A stretch of DNA of 64,000 bases from Pantoea sp. A4 (GCF_000295955.2 NZ_ALXE01000046.1:1-64000), one strand, 5' to 3'. Positions 8,873 through 18,485 are shown, counted from the stretch's first letter. Translations and numbers: made by a program. The notes: generated by a model not told the origin, from the letters alone.

Positions 8873-10552
8873 ATGCCTAGTGTTGATCATCACTTCCAGC
8901 GCATTTATCTGCTGTTTGCTGGCAATGAAGCGCAATCGTTAAGAATCGATGACATTGCGACCGCTATCAGCAGCAGTAAGCGCAATGCCCGAAATGTTCT
9001 GAGCAAGATGAGTGAAAGAGGCTGGCTGGAGTGGGTTCCGGCGCGCGGGCGCGGAAAAAAGTCGACATTACGCTTTCTGGTCACGCCGCAGAAAATCGAG
9101 CAAAACCGGCTCGAAGAATATATCGATGATGATCGCGATGTGTTTCCAGCGAAGCGGCTTGAGTCCAGTCAAAAGCGGCTCAAAGAACTGGTACGGGAGA
9201 ATTTTGGCACCTTTGTGACCAGCCAGGGAGTCAGTATTCGTATTCCCTACTACCGTGCCGTAGATACACTTACGCCGCTGTCGCCCCGAAGACGCACCGA
9301 AAGACATCTTATTCGGCAATGCTTTTGTGGTCTGTCACGCTACGATGCCTTCCAGGCTCAGGCGGTTCCCGACCTGGCCCACTACTGGCTCAGCCATAAT
9401 GGCGACAGGGAATGGCACTTCTTTTTACGCAAAGGGCTGCATTTCTCTGATGGCAGCGCGATCACTGCTGCACACATCAAACGCTGTCTTGATAATGCGC
9501 GCATGTCGCTGGTATTCCGCGAGATGTTCACTGATATTCGTGAAATAACCACCGAGGGCGATCTTAAGGTTATATTCCAGCTCAGACATCCACTGAATCA
9601 TCTACCCGAATTACTGGCAACCATCCCCGCCAAAATTTTCAAAACGCAAAACGGCAAGCTCATTAGCACCGGACCATTTTCGATTGCCGAGCATTCGGAC
9701 AAGCTACTTTGCATCCGTAAAAACCGACATTACCACCTTGCTGCGCCAATGATAGATGAAGTCAATGTGTATCGGTTTGATACCCAGGATATCAACATGA
9801 GCTTCATTCCTCTGCTGCGCACCACCCAGCCGGAAGCGATCAACAAACCCAGAGAACGAAAACTCGAACAGGGCGCCAGTTTCCTACTGATCGACGCTGA
9901 CGGCCAATGTGCCGAAACGGCGTGGCGTAAATTCCTCAACGACCTCCTCCAGCCCGTGGATATTTTGCGGCGCAGTGCGCTAAAGCAAGATTATGCCCGT
10001 GCACTCTCATTTTCTTCGGGTATGTTACCGGGGTGGAATCACCGCGAAATTGACTACAACATGACCAACCCCGCTTTTGGTCTCAACCGCCCTGTTGTTC
10101 TGGCGACCTTCAGGCAACCCGAACTCAGCCAACTTGCGGCGGGAATTGCCACACTATTGCATGAGAAAGGTATCGAATGTCGGGTCGAAGAGTTTTCATA
10201 TCTGGCGTACATGACATCCTCTGCCCCTAATGTTGATCTGTGGCTCACCAACTTTATGGTTGATTTTGAGGACGTCGGTGCATACAAAAACTGGCTGGTT
10301 GTTGATCCCACACTGCAAAGGCTGCCCTATGCGTTACGTCACAATCTGGACGTGTGTATCGCCGCATCAGCACAACAACCTTTCAACACCTTCCATCAGG
10401 CGCTGGAAACTTGTTTCGGGAGTATTACCCGTGGAAAGTGGATCATTCCCCTGTTCCACCACTGGCTGGATTACGAATCTGATTCAGCTTTTACCTGGCG
10501 GGATTCCAACACTCTGGGGTGGCCAGACTTTAGCCAGGTATGGATTGAATAA
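8873..10552 (+). CDS. SgrR-like transcriptional regulator (HTH plus solute-binding domain)
   Basis: A regulator of the SgrR family: an N-terminal winged helix (YLLFAGNEAQSLRIDDIATAISSSKRNARNVL, then SERGWLEWVPARGRGKKSTLRFL) fused to a family-5 solute-binding domain that senses a ligand. E. coli SgrR activates the sgrS small RNA during sugar-phosphate stress. This protein has the same architecture and a similar length (559 residues). The start is taken at the ATG giving MPSVDHH, as in SgrR; an upstream ATG at 8783 would add 30 residues covering a CRP-like site. It is divergent from the PTS operon and so probably controls it. The ligand is unknown. Confidence 0.82.
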   Translation: MPSVDHHFQRIYLLFAGNEAQSLRIDDIATAISSSKRNARNVLSKMSERGWLEWVPARGRGKKSTLRFLVTPQKIEQNRLEEYIDDDRDVFPAKRLESSQKRLKELVRENFGTFVTSQGVSIRIPYYRAVDTLTPLSPRRRTERHLIRQCFCGLSRYDAFQAQAVPDLAHYWLSHNGDREWHFFLRKGLHFSDGSAITAAHIKRCLDNARMSLVFREMFTDIREITTEGDLKVIFQLRHPLNHLPELLATIPAKIFKTQNGKLISTGPFSIAEHSDKLLCIRKNRHYHLAAPMIDEVNVYRFDTQDINMSFIPLLRTTQPEAINKPRERKLEQGASFLLIDADGQCAETAWRKFLNDLLQPVDILRRSALKQDYARALSFSSGMLPGWNHREIDYNMTNPAFGLNRPVVLATFRQPELSQLAAGIATLLHEKGIECRVEEFSYLAYMTSSAPNVDLWLTNFMVDFEDVGAYKNWLVVDPTLQRLPYALRHNLDVCIAASAQQPFNTFHQALETCFGSITRGKWIIPLFHHWLDYESDSAFTWRDSNTLGWPDFSQVWIE

Positions 10553-10619
10553 TGCCTGTTCTCTTCAGCACATCCCGTAGCCTATAGTTAGTGGTATTCA
10601 CATTACTCGGGAGGCAGTT

Positions 10620-10886
10620 ATGGCAGGCGGCTGGTCTGAAGATGGTGCAGTACAGAAACAGATCGATGCAACGGTCGATGATGCAATCGCACGCGCGCGC
10701 AGCAATCTCGGTCACGGCGAGAGTGCAGAATTCTGCGAGGACTGTGGCGAACCGATTCCCGAAGCGAGACGTCGCGCTTTGCCGGGCGTGCAATATTGCG
10801 TCAACTGTCAGGAGAAAATCGATAAGCGCGAAGCCAGCCACAGCGGATACAACCGGCGCGGCAGCAAGGACAGCCAGTTGCGTTAA
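10620..10886 (+). CDS. ybiI: DksA/TraR-type zinc-finger protein YbiI
   Basis: An 88-residue protein matching E. coli YbiI end to end, including the IEDAIARAR-like helix and the C-terminal GYNRRGSKDSQLR. The four-cysteine zinc finger CEDCGEP...CVNC is of the DksA C4 type, but the protein lacks DksA's long coiled coil. Function is not firmly established. The ATG follows GGGAGG. The stop codon overlaps the stop of the convergent LysR gene by four bases. Confidence 0.92.
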   Translation: MAGGWSEDGAVQKQIDATVDDAIARARSNLGHGESAEFCEDCGEPIPEARRRALPGVQYCVNCQEKIDKREASHSGYNRRGSKDSQLR

Positions 10887-11788
10887 TCCGCGCTCAATCG
10901 CTCATGGATAAAATCAATCAGCGCTCTTGTTTTGGCAGGCAAGAAGCGCCGACCTGAATAAATAGCGAATAATTGCAGTGGGGCGACCGCCTGTTCAAAC
11001 GCAATCTCAATTAAACGTCCCTCGCTAATGAAAGGCTGGCAGGCTTGCTGCGACAAAATAGCAAAACCAACACCCGCAATCGCAGCCCTTCCCGCCATCT
11101 CCCCGCTGTTAACACGATAATGTCCATTCACCTTGACGGTGTCGAATCCCCCTCTAACATTGACGAACTGCCACGGTGCCCCTTTCAGTGCACTTACGGT
11201 GGTAATACAGGGTAACGCTTCCAGTTGACGGATATGCGTGGGAGTGCCATAGCGCTGAATAACGGAGGGTGAGGCCACAACCGTGCAAGGAATCGTCACC
11301 AGATGGCGAGCGATATAATCACTGTCATCCATCTGACCTCGGGTAACTATAATCGCTAGATCCAGGTCATCTCGTAGCGATTCAAAGCCGGACAAATTTG
11401 TAACGCAGCTGATCTCCAGATCTGGATACTGACAGGCGAAGTCAGCGATGACAGAACCCAGTAATGCCGGTCCTATTTCATTGGGGATGCAGATACGTAA
11501 GGGGCCCTTGAGTTGCATTTGCCGCAAGGTGAGCTCTGTTTCGGTTTGCTCCAGTGCCTCCAGTAGTGGTTTCGCCCGACGATAGAGCAACTGCCCCGCA
11601 GCGGTGAGTTTCATATGCCTCGTGCTGCGCTCGATAAGCTGGAGGTGCAGCTTTTCTTCTAACTGAGCAATACAACGACTGACGTTGGATGTTGGCATTT
11701 CAAGAGCTTTCGAAGCCCCAACAAAACTCTCTTTTTCAACGACAGCAACAAACACTTTAAGGCTATTAAAATCCAGAGCCGGGCGCAT
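10883..11788 (-). CDS. LysR family transcriptional regulator
   Basis: A 301-residue LysR-type regulator. The N-terminal winged helix (FNSLKVFVAVVEKESFVGASKALEMPTSNVSRCIAQLEEKL) is of the subgroup close to AaeR/DsdC-like LTTRs, followed by the substrate-binding fold. It is divergent from an MFS transporter gene with about 100 bp between starts, and an inverted repeat in that gap is a likely operator. The inducer is unknown. Confidence 0.9.
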   Translation of the reverse strand: MRPALDFNSLKVFVAVVEKESFVGASKALEMPTSNVSRCIAQLEEKLHLQLIERSTRHMKLTAAGQLLYRRAKPLLEALEQTETELTLRQMQLKGPLRICIPNEIGPALLGSVIADFACQYPDLEISCVTNLSGFESLRDDLDLAIIVTRGQMDDSDYIARHLVTIPCTVVASPSVIQRYGTPTHIRQLEALPCITTVSALKGAPWQFVNVRGGFDTVKVNGHYRVNSGEMAGRAAIAGVGFAILSQQACQPFISEGRLIEIAFEQAVAPLQLFAIYSGRRFLPAKTRALIDFIHERLSAD

Positions 11789-11828
11789 CGGCTATCCCAT
11801 TTTTGATAAGAGTAAGTGCCATTTTTAC

Positions 11829-11843
11829 CATGTAGTTAACATG
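11829..11843. promoter_or_regulatory. Candidate LysR-type operator
   Basis: A CATGT-N5-ACATG inverted repeat in the gap between the divergent lysR-like and MFS genes. It has the size and partial dyad symmetry of LysR-type (T-N11-A) boxes. Confidence 0.4.
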
Positions 11844-11891
11844 TTTGATAGTAATTAAACTCGCATCTCTTTCATCCCTGGATTACTTGTT

Positions 11892-13094
11892 ATGCCGCTT
11901 ATTACACCGACTTTTAATCATCGCTCGCTAATGCGAATAGCCATTGTCATCGCGTTTATCCAGTTCACTAATGCGCTGGAATATATGGTGTTCAACCCTG
12001 TGTTTGCCTTTATGGCGGCCGATTTCGCCGTCCCGATCTCTTTTTCCGGCTACGTGTCCGGCATATACACGTTCGGCGCGGTCCTTTCGGGAATTATCGC
12101 CTTTTACTGGATTGGACGTTGCAATAAGAAACGTTTTTTAATCGCTAATATGGCACTGTTGGGCCTGCTGACACTTTTGACGACATTCACGACCAGTTTT
12201 CATCTTCTGCTTGCGCTGCGATTCTGTGCAGGAGTCGTTGGCGGGACCACAATGGGCGTGGGAATCAGCATTATCATCAATAACGCCCCGGCCGATATGC
12301 GCGGAAAAGTGATGGCTACGGTGATTGCATCATTTGCACTGGTCAGTATTGTTGGAATTCCTGCTATTTTATTTCTGTGTACCCACTCTGGATGGCATCT
12401 CGCGTTGTGGTCGATAAGTGCACTTTGCTGGTTAGCATTGCCATTGATTGTCTCTACCGTACCCCAAGATCCTGTCTCTACGGACAGGAGCTACATGCAG
12501 CGTCTCAATGCGGATACCTTACTGTTTGCCTCCAGTAATGCGCTGGTACAGTTTAGCCCGATGCTGGTCATGCCGGTGTTGGTTCCCTTAATGCTACAGC
12601 AGTTGGGGGCTGCGCCAGACCAGCTACCCTGGTTGTTCTTTGGCGGCGGTGTTACAGGTTATCTGGCAACAAAAGTAACCGGTATGTTGACCTCGCGTTT
12701 TTCCGCTTTCATTCTGGCAACAGGTTCAACCAGCATCTTTATATTGAGTTTGCTGATTCCCCTCCTGGGCTATCAGCAGGCGGCGTTATTCATCACCCTG
12801 TTTCTTGGCGCAGCTTATAGCCGCCTGGTGGCCTCTTCCACGCTAACGATGCAATTTCCGGATAGCGGACAGCGGGCAGGATTCTCTTCATTGCAGACAT
12901 CAATAATGTATTTAATGACCACCGTTGCATTTTTACTTTCCTCGCTGCTATTCCCTGAACACAGCATGACACCGCGAGACACAAATACCTTGCTAACGAT
13001 AAGCGCAATGAGCGCATCAAGCTTCCCGCTTGTCGTGATTATTCTGCAAAAGAAACTGGCAAAACGGTTTCAACCTTCAGCCATGCAAAGTTAG
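11892..13094 (+). CDS. MFS transporter
   Basis: A 400-residue integral membrane protein with about 12 hydrophobic helices, of the AraJ/YdhP-like drug and sugar efflux group. The cue is the pattern NALEYMVFNPVFAFMAADF followed by FSGYVSGIYTFGAVLSG in the first helices. It is divergent from a LysR regulator, the usual arrangement for a regulated efflux or uptake pump. The substrate cannot be deduced. Confidence 0.87.
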   Translation: MPLITPTFNHRSLMRIAIVIAFIQFTNALEYMVFNPVFAFMAADFAVPISFSGYVSGIYTFGAVLSGIIAFYWIGRCNKKRFLIANMALLGLLTLLTTFTTSFHLLLALRFCAGVVGGTTMGVGISIIINNAPADMRGKVMATVIASFALVSIVGIPAILFLCTHSGWHLALWSISALCWLALPLIVSTVPQDPVSTDRSYMQRLNADTLLFASSNALVQFSPMLVMPVLVPLMLQQLGAAPDQLPWLFFGGGVTGYLATKVTGMLTSRFSAFILATGSTSIFILSLLIPLLGYQQAALFITLFLGAAYSRLVASSTLTMQFPDSGQRAGFSSLQTSIMYLMTTVAFLLSSLLFPEHSMTPRDTNTLLTISAMSASSFPLVVIILQKKLAKRFQPSAMQS

Positions 13095-13147
13095 CCGTTG
13101 GTTTTTAATCCACTGAGCGCCAAAGGGCGTCCCTGCCCTTAGCCTTC

Positions 13148-14767
13148 TTAATCTTTGCTTACCCACACATCGTAGGCATTTTCTGGGATCTGACGGAAGG
13201 TGCGGAAACCGATACCATGGACATGTGACGCGGCGGCGATTTCATCATCCGGAGCGTACAGCGGGATAGCGAGCGCCTGTTGAAGAATGGCGTAATTTTG
13301 CAGTTCGCTATAGATGGCTTTGCGTTTGGTTTCGTCCAGCGTGTGTGCGGCTTCGTTCAGCCAGGCAGAGACTTGCGGTGCATCGGTGCGACTGTAATTG
13401 ATCGCGCCACCGGCATCGATCGGCAGGTAGTGATTTTCCAGATCGAGGCCGTCCGTATCGTCGTGAGAATTCGGAATGGAGCCGTAATTGCCATTTTTAA
13501 TGTATTGAAAATAGGTGCCGGGATCGACATAGCGGATTTTCAACTCAATGCCTAAACGCTGGCGGGCCTGCGCCTGCACCGCTTCCAGCAACACATCTCG
13601 CTGATCGCGCACCGTAACCTGTGATTGCACCACCAGAATGCTCAGCCGCTCGCCATTCTTCACGCGGATGCCATCGCTGCCCTTGAGGTTCCAGCCCGCT
13701 TCATCCAGCAATTTATTGCCAAGCTGAGGATTATTACCGTATTTGCCCTCAATGCTCTTGTCATACAGCGGATCAATCGGTGAGGTGATCCCCCAGCTAT
13801 GTACGCGATGACCACGGTAAATCGACTTGATAATGCTGTCGATATCCAGCCCCTGGAGCAATGCTTGTCGCACATTTAACTCTTTGGTTGGCCCGTCTTT
13901 GATATTCAGGAACAGGGTGTAAGGCGTCCCCGTGTTGGGTGCGCTCTGGTAGCTAAAATCGGGATTATCGATAAATTCACCCGCATCATTCCCTGAGATG
14001 CCCTCAATGGCATCAACCTGACCGGATAACAGCGCGCCGGTTCGCACCGAAGACTCCGGTAAAATACGATAGGTAATGCTGTTGAGATACGCCGGTCCCT
14101 GGTGATGAGCATTACCGGAAGACCAGTGATAATTTGGATTACGCACAAAAACGATTTGCTGATTCTTATCCCAGCGTTTCAGGATAAATGGCCCAGTGCC
14201 ATAAATATCCGGTCCGCCTTGTTTCAGATCTGGCTGTTTCCATGACGAAGGCGAGAGTAATTTTAGCCAGCTAATATATGAAAGGAACGGACTATAGACT
14301 TCTTTTAACGTCACGCTCACCGTATATTCGTCAGGGGTAGTGATACTTGCAATGCGTGAACCAATCACGCACATGGTTGAGCCTGCGCAATACGTCAGGT
14401 TTTGTAGATTATGGAAATTCTCAGCAACCGCAGCCGCATTAAACTTTTCGCCATTAGAGAACGTCACATCCTGACGTAAGTGGAACGTGTATGTCTTATT
14501 ATCTTTGCTGATTTCATAGCCGGTAGCGAGCCAGGGAATATAGCTACCATCTGCTTTGCGCGCCAGCAGGGACTCAAACGCCGCACGCTGCACCAGCTCC
14601 ACTTTCGTCTGACCATTAAACTGTGGATTAAGCGTGGTGGGATTGGTTTCAATCCCCCAGACGAAATCACCGCCCTGCTGCGGTTTTTCAGCAGCATTAT
14701 CGGCAGCGTAGAGGGGTTGAAAGCCAGATATAACCAACAGTGCAATAGCACTTAGTGAATATTTCAT
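13148..14767 (-). CDS. ABC transporter periplasmic binding protein, family 5
   Basis: A 539-residue secreted binding protein of the peptide/nickel family (SBP_bac_5). A signal peptide ends near LYAAD, and family hallmarks include TLNPQFNG, RKADGSYIPWLATGYEISKDNKTYTFHLRQDVTFSNG and YGTGPFILKRWDKNQ. The substrate may be an oligopeptide or another solute. No permease or ATPase genes adjoin it, so it is an orphan that must borrow a transporter encoded elsewhere. It lies just before hpaR but is separated from it by 177 bases. Confidence 0.88.
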   Translation of the reverse strand: MKYSLSAIALLVISGFQPLYAADNAAEKPQQGGDFVWGIETNPTTLNPQFNGQTKVELVQRAAFESLLARKADGSYIPWLATGYEISKDNKTYTFHLRQDVTFSNGEKFNAAAVAENFHNLQNLTYCAGSTMCVIGSRIASITTPDEYTVSVTLKEVYSPFLSYISWLKLLSPSSWKQPDLKQGGPDIYGTGPFILKRWDKNQQIVFVRNPNYHWSSGNAHHQGPAYLNSITYRILPESSVRTGALLSGQVDAIEGISGNDAGEFIDNPDFSYQSAPNTGTPYTLFLNIKDGPTKELNVRQALLQGLDIDSIIKSIYRGHRVHSWGITSPIDPLYDKSIEGKYGNNPQLGNKLLDEAGWNLKGSDGIRVKNGERLSILVVQSQVTVRDQRDVLLEAVQAQARQRLGIELKIRYVDPGTYFQYIKNGNYGSIPNSHDDTDGLDLENHYLPIDAGGAINYSRTDAPQVSAWLNEAAHTLDETKRKAIYSELQNYAILQQALAIPLYAPDDEIAAASHVHGIGFRTFRQIPENAYDVWVSKD

Positions 14768-14944
14768 AATACTCTCATCGACAGGTTGCGAAATAATCCC
14801 GGAGGGTCATTATCCAGATTAAAAATGTCTAATATGAATGGAAAAATGACGAACGATTATTGATGAGAGCGTTGACAGAGTAAAATCACAATACCTGCAT
14901 AGAATGGATAATAAACAGCATTGTGCTTAAATATGACGAGCTAT

Positions 14945-15397
14945 TTAGCCATTGATCGCCTGCGGCTTGCCCTCTTCCCACTCTTCAGGACGCAAGGTAT
15001 TAAACGTGTGTAATAACGCTTTAAGCTGCTGCATCTGTTGCGGCCCAAATTGCTGCTCAATCTGCTGGTAACCCGCGTCTATTTCGCTACACGCTTGCTG
15101 GTACAACTCGACGCCGCCTGGCGTCAGTGAGGCAAACAGTTTGCGTTGATCGTTCAGCGGTTTGAGACGAAACACCAGGCCATCACGTTCCAGCCGGGTC
15201 AGAATGCCGGTCAGGCTGGGGCGCAAAATACAGGCCTGCTGCGCCAGGTCGTGAAAATCCAGTGACCGGTGTTCCGCCAGAATACGAATGATGCGCCATT
15301 GCTGCTCCGTCAGGTTGTAGCGATTCAAAATCGGACGGAAGTAGCCCATCGCCGTTTCACGCGCCTGGAGCAAGGCAATGGTCAGGGAATCATACAT
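14945..15397 (-). CDS. hpaR: HPA meta-pathway repressor HpaR (MarR family)
   Basis: A 150-residue MarR-type regulator very close to E. coli HpaR (YDSLTIALLQARE, YNLTEQQWRIIRILAE, RPSLTGILTRLERDGLV). In E. coli W, HpaR represses the meta-cleavage operon and 4-hydroxyphenylacetate relieves it. It is divergent from hpaG, as in E. coli. The start is placed at the ATG giving MYDSL, matching the E. coli N-terminus; a GTG three codons upstream is the alternative. Confidence 0.93.
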   Translation of the reverse strand: MYDSLTIALLQARETAMGYFRPILNRYNLTEQQWRIIRILAEHRSLDFHDLAQQACILRPSLTGILTRLERDGLVFRLKPLNDQRKLFASLTPGGVELYQQACSEIDAGYQQIEQQFGPQQMQQLKALLHTFNTLRPEEWEEGKPQAING

Positions 15398-15741
15398 ATT
15401 CAGCACCGTTCAGGATTGGTTTAAGGATGAGTTACGCAGTATAGGGTGATGCAACTCACATGCCTATCTGCAAATAATGACACAGCTTCACAAAAGCATA
15501 ATGTTAACAACTTAATAAAGTGATCGCCATCACAAATAAATTAACAAAAAAATAACACACCCAGACTTACCAAAATCATAACCACATGATTATTAGTAAT
15601 ATAATCCTGTTTTTTGTCTGAAAAATTCAATTTAACCCCCTTTTGCACCGTCTTGACCACCTCCACAACTCCGATCTAATAATAATTCATTAACATGTTA
15701 ACGATGTGGCGTAGATGCCCTCACAGCTACAAGGAATCGCA
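15398..15741. promoter_or_regulatory. hpaR-hpaG divergent control region
   Basis: About 340 bases without genes. It holds a CRP-like site (15519-15534), a GTTAAC-centred element at 15501-15516 near the hpaR side, and a perfect palindrome TTAACATGTTAA at 15690-15701, about 40 bases before hpaG. The shared GTTAAC sequence makes the last two candidate HpaR operators. E. coli W Pg is known to be controlled by HpaR, CRP and IHF. Confidence 0.55.
15519..15534. promoter_or_regulatory. CRP binding site of the hpa meta operon
   Basis: AGTGATCGCCATCACA matches the CRP core TGTGA-N6-TCACA at nine of ten positions. It sits in the hpaR-hpaG gap, where the E. coli W operon is known to need cAMP-CRP. Confidence 0.6.
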
Positions 15742-17025
15742 ATGAAAAGGTCCGTATTTGCTGTTGCGCTCAATCATGGCTCGCAAACAGCAGCCTGGGA
15801 TGAACGCTTTCATGAAGCTCCCTATAAAACGCCGCCGAAAACCCCGGTCTGGTTCATTAAACCGCGCAATACCCTGCGGGCTAACGGTGATGCCGTACAA
15901 CTGCCGCCGCAGTTAACCACCTACAGCGGCGGAACTCTTGCGGTGGTGATTAGCCAAACGGCACGTAAAGTTGCCGTGGGCGATGCCGCGAAGTTTATCG
16001 CCGGGTATGCGCTGGCCAATGATGTCAGCCTGGCGGAAGAGAGCTTCTATCGCCCTGCCATTCAGGCGAAATGCCGTGATGGCTTCTGCCCGATTGGCGA
16101 AGTGGCAACGCTGGAGGACGTCAGTAATGTTCAAATCCTCACCACCGTCAATGGCGTCGAGCGCCAGCGCTGGTCTACCGCCGAGTTGCACCGTAATGCG
16201 GCCGAATTAATTGCCGCGCTGAGCGATTTCGCCACCTTGCAAGCCGGGGACGTGATTTTGCTGGGCACCCCACAGGTTCGCGTTGAGTTAGCGCCGGGTG
16301 ATGAAGTGGTGATTAGCGCAGCCGGGCTGCCTTCGCTGCACACTAGCTTTACCGCTGATACCGTGATTGCCAGCCAGCCGAACGGTCAGCCAACACTGTT
16401 TGCTCTGGGCCTGAACTACGCCGATCACGCCAGTGAACTGGACTTCAAAGCGCCAGAAGAGCCGCTGGTATTCATCAAGGCAGCCAACACCATAACGGGC
16501 GATCACAGCGTTAGCGTGCGCCCGGACAATCTCGAATATATGCACTACGAAGCCGAACTGGTGGTGGTGATCGGCAAAACCGCGCGCAACGTCAGCCGCG
16601 CCGAAGCATTGCAGTATGTACAGGGCTACACCGTCTGCAACGACTACGCGGTACGTGACTACCTGGAAAACTACTACCGCCCTAACCTGCGCGTAAAAAG
16701 TCGCGACACTCTGACGCCACTGTTACCCAAAATTACGCCGCGTGACGCCATCCCGGACGTACAGAACCTGCAACTCAAAACCTTTGTTAATGGCCAACTG
16801 ACCCAGTCCGGCACCACCCATGACATGGTCTTCGACGTTGCCTACCTGATTGAGTATCTGAGCAGCTTCATGACGCTACAGCCAGGCGACATGATTGCCA
16901 CCGGCACGCCAAAAGGGCTGGCGGATGTGAAACCCGGCGACGAAGTGGTGGTGGAAGTTGAAGGCGTAGGCCGTTTAACCAACCGGATTGTCAGTGAGAA
17001 AGCGTTTGAGGAGAGCCTGAAATGA
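15742..17025 (+). CDS. hpaG: HpaG bifunctional decarboxylase/isomerase
   Basis: A 427-residue enzyme made of two fumarylacetoacetate-hydrolase-like halves. It decarboxylates 5-oxopent-3-ene-1,2,5-tricarboxylate and isomerises the product in the homoprotocatechuate pathway. The duplication is visible: FCPIGE...ILLGTP in the first half and ALGLNYADHASE...YMHYEAELVVVIGK...MIATGTPKG in the second. The start is moved to the ATG preceded by AAGGA (giving MKRSVFAVALNH), as in E. coli, nine codons inside the longest reading frame. The stop overlaps the hpaE start (ATGA), so the two are coupled. Confidence 0.95.
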   Translation: MKRSVFAVALNHGSQTAAWDERFHEAPYKTPPKTPVWFIKPRNTLRANGDAVQLPPQLTTYSGGTLAVVISQTARKVAVGDAAKFIAGYALANDVSLAEESFYRPAIQAKCRDGFCPIGEVATLEDVSNVQILTTVNGVERQRWSTAELHRNAAELIAALSDFATLQAGDVILLGTPQVRVELAPGDEVVISAAGLPSLHTSFTADTVIASQPNGQPTLFALGLNYADHASELDFKAPEEPLVFIKAANTITGDHSVSVRPDNLEYMHYEAELVVVIGKTARNVSRAEALQYVQGYTVCNDYAVRDYLENYYRPNLRVKSRDTLTPLLPKITPRDAIPDVQNLQLKTFVNGQLTQSGTTHDMVFDVAYLIEYLSSFMTLQPGDMIATGTPKGLADVKPGDEVVVEVEGVGRLTNRIVSEKAFEESLK

Positions 17026-18476
17026 AAAAGATTAACCACTGGATTGACGGCAAAAGCGTCGCCAGCAACGACTACTTCACTACCGTCAATCCTGCCAATG
17101 GCGAAGTGTTAGCCGAAGTGGCGTCGGGCGGGGAAAAAGAGATTCATCAGGCCGTCGAAGCTGCCAAAAATGCGTTCCCGAAATGGGCCAACACCCCAAT
17201 GAAAGAGCGCGCGCGTCTGATGAACCGCCTCGGTGAGTTGATCGATAAAAACGTGCCAGAAATCGCGGCGATGGAAACCGCTGATACCGGTCTGCCGATC
17301 CATCAGACCAAAAACGTGCTGATCCCGCGCGCCTCGCACAACTTTGAGTTCTTCGCAGAAATCTGCCAGCAGATGAACGGTCGTACCTATCCGGTTGACG
17401 ACAAGATGATGAACTACACGCTGATCCAGCCGGTGGGCGTCTGTGCGCTGGTCTCGCCGTGGAACGTGCCGTTTATGACCGCCACGTGGAAAACCGCGCC
17501 CTGCCTGGCGCTGGGTAACACCGCCGTCTTAAAAATGTCAGAACTTTCACCGCTGACCGCTGACCGTCTGGGTGAACTGGCGCTTGAGGCCGGTATTCCG
17601 GCGGGCGTACTCAACGTGGTGCAAGGTTATGGCAACACAGCGGGAGATGCGTTGGTGCGCCACCATGACGTGCGCGCGATCTCCTTTACCGGTGGCACCG
17701 CAACCGGCCGGAAAATCATGCAGACCGCAGGTCTGAAAAAGTACTCGATGGAGCTGGGCGGTAAATCCCCAGTGCTGATTTTTGAAGATGCAGACATCGA
17801 TCGCGCCCTGGATGCGGCGCTGTTTACCATCTTCTCCATCAACGGTGAACGTTGCACCGCAGGCTCTCGCATCTTTATTCAGCAGAGTATCTACCCGGAA
17901 TTTGTCCGTCGTTTCGCTGAGCGTGCCAATCGCCTGCGCGTCGGCGACCCAACCAATCCTGAAACCCAGGTTGGCGCGTTGATCAGCCCGCAGCACTGGG
18001 AAAAAGTCTCCGGTTATATCCGTCTCGGTATCGAAGAAGGTGCCACCCTGTTAGCGGGCGGCCCGGACAAGCCAGAAGGCCTGAGCCAGGGTAACTATCT
18101 GCGCCCTACGGTGTTTGCTGATGTGGACAACCGTATGCGCATCGCACAGGAAGAGATCTTTGGTCCGGTTGCCTGCCTGCTGCCCTTCAAAGATGAAGCA
18201 GAAGGCCTGCGTCTGGCCAATGACGTTGAATATGGCCTCGCCTCTTATCTCTGGACTCAGGATGTCAGCAAAGTCCTGCGTATCTCGCGCAGCATTGAGG
18301 CGGGCATGGTCTTCGTCAACACCCAGAACGTCCGTGACTTGCGCCAGCCATTTGGCGGCGTAAAAGCTTCGGGAACCGGACGTGAAGGCGGCGAATACAG
18401 CTTCGAAGTGTTTGCTGAGATGAAGAACGTCTGCATCTCCTTCGGCGACCACCCGATCCCGAAATGGGGCATCTAA
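17022..18476 (+). CDS. hpaE: 5-carboxymethyl-2-hydroxymuconate semialdehyde dehydrogenase HpaE
   Basis: A 484-residue NAD-dependent aldehyde dehydrogenase that oxidises the ring-cleavage product of homoprotocatechuate to the diacid. Catalytic residues are in place: Asn148 (SPWNVP), Glu244 (MELGGKSP) and the nucleophile Cys278 (NGERCTAGSR). Length and sequence match E. coli HpaE. Translation is coupled to hpaG by a 4-base overlap, but a 61-base gap with a strong hairpin follows before hpaD. Confidence 0.96.
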   Translation: MKKINHWIDGKSVASNDYFTTVNPANGEVLAEVASGGEKEIHQAVEAAKNAFPKWANTPMKERARLMNRLGELIDKNVPEIAAMETADTGLPIHQTKNVLIPRASHNFEFFAEICQQMNGRTYPVDDKMMNYTLIQPVGVCALVSPWNVPFMTATWKTAPCLALGNTAVLKMSELSPLTADRLGELALEAGIPAGVLNVVQGYGNTAGDALVRHHDVRAISFTGGTATGRKIMQTAGLKKYSMELGGKSPVLIFEDADIDRALDAALFTIFSINGERCTAGSRIFIQQSIYPEFVRRFAERANRLRVGDPTNPETQVGALISPQHWEKVSGYIRLGIEEGATLLAGGPDKPEGLSQGNYLRPTVFADVDNRMRIAQEEIFGPVACLLPFKDEAEGLRLANDVEYGLASYLWTQDVSKVLRISRSIEAGMVFVNTQNVRDLRQPFGGVKASGTGREGGEYSFEVFAEMKNVCISFGDHPIPKWGI

Positions 18477-18485
18477 TCCCGGTTC

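Noticed and set aside
10883..10886. Possible gene fusion at ybiI and the LysR gene
   Set aside because: The genes are convergent and merely overlap by four bases at their stop codons.
13123..13140. AAGGGC/GCCCTT inverted repeat as terminator of the MFS gene
   Set aside because: Only a 6-bp stem and no T-run on either strand.
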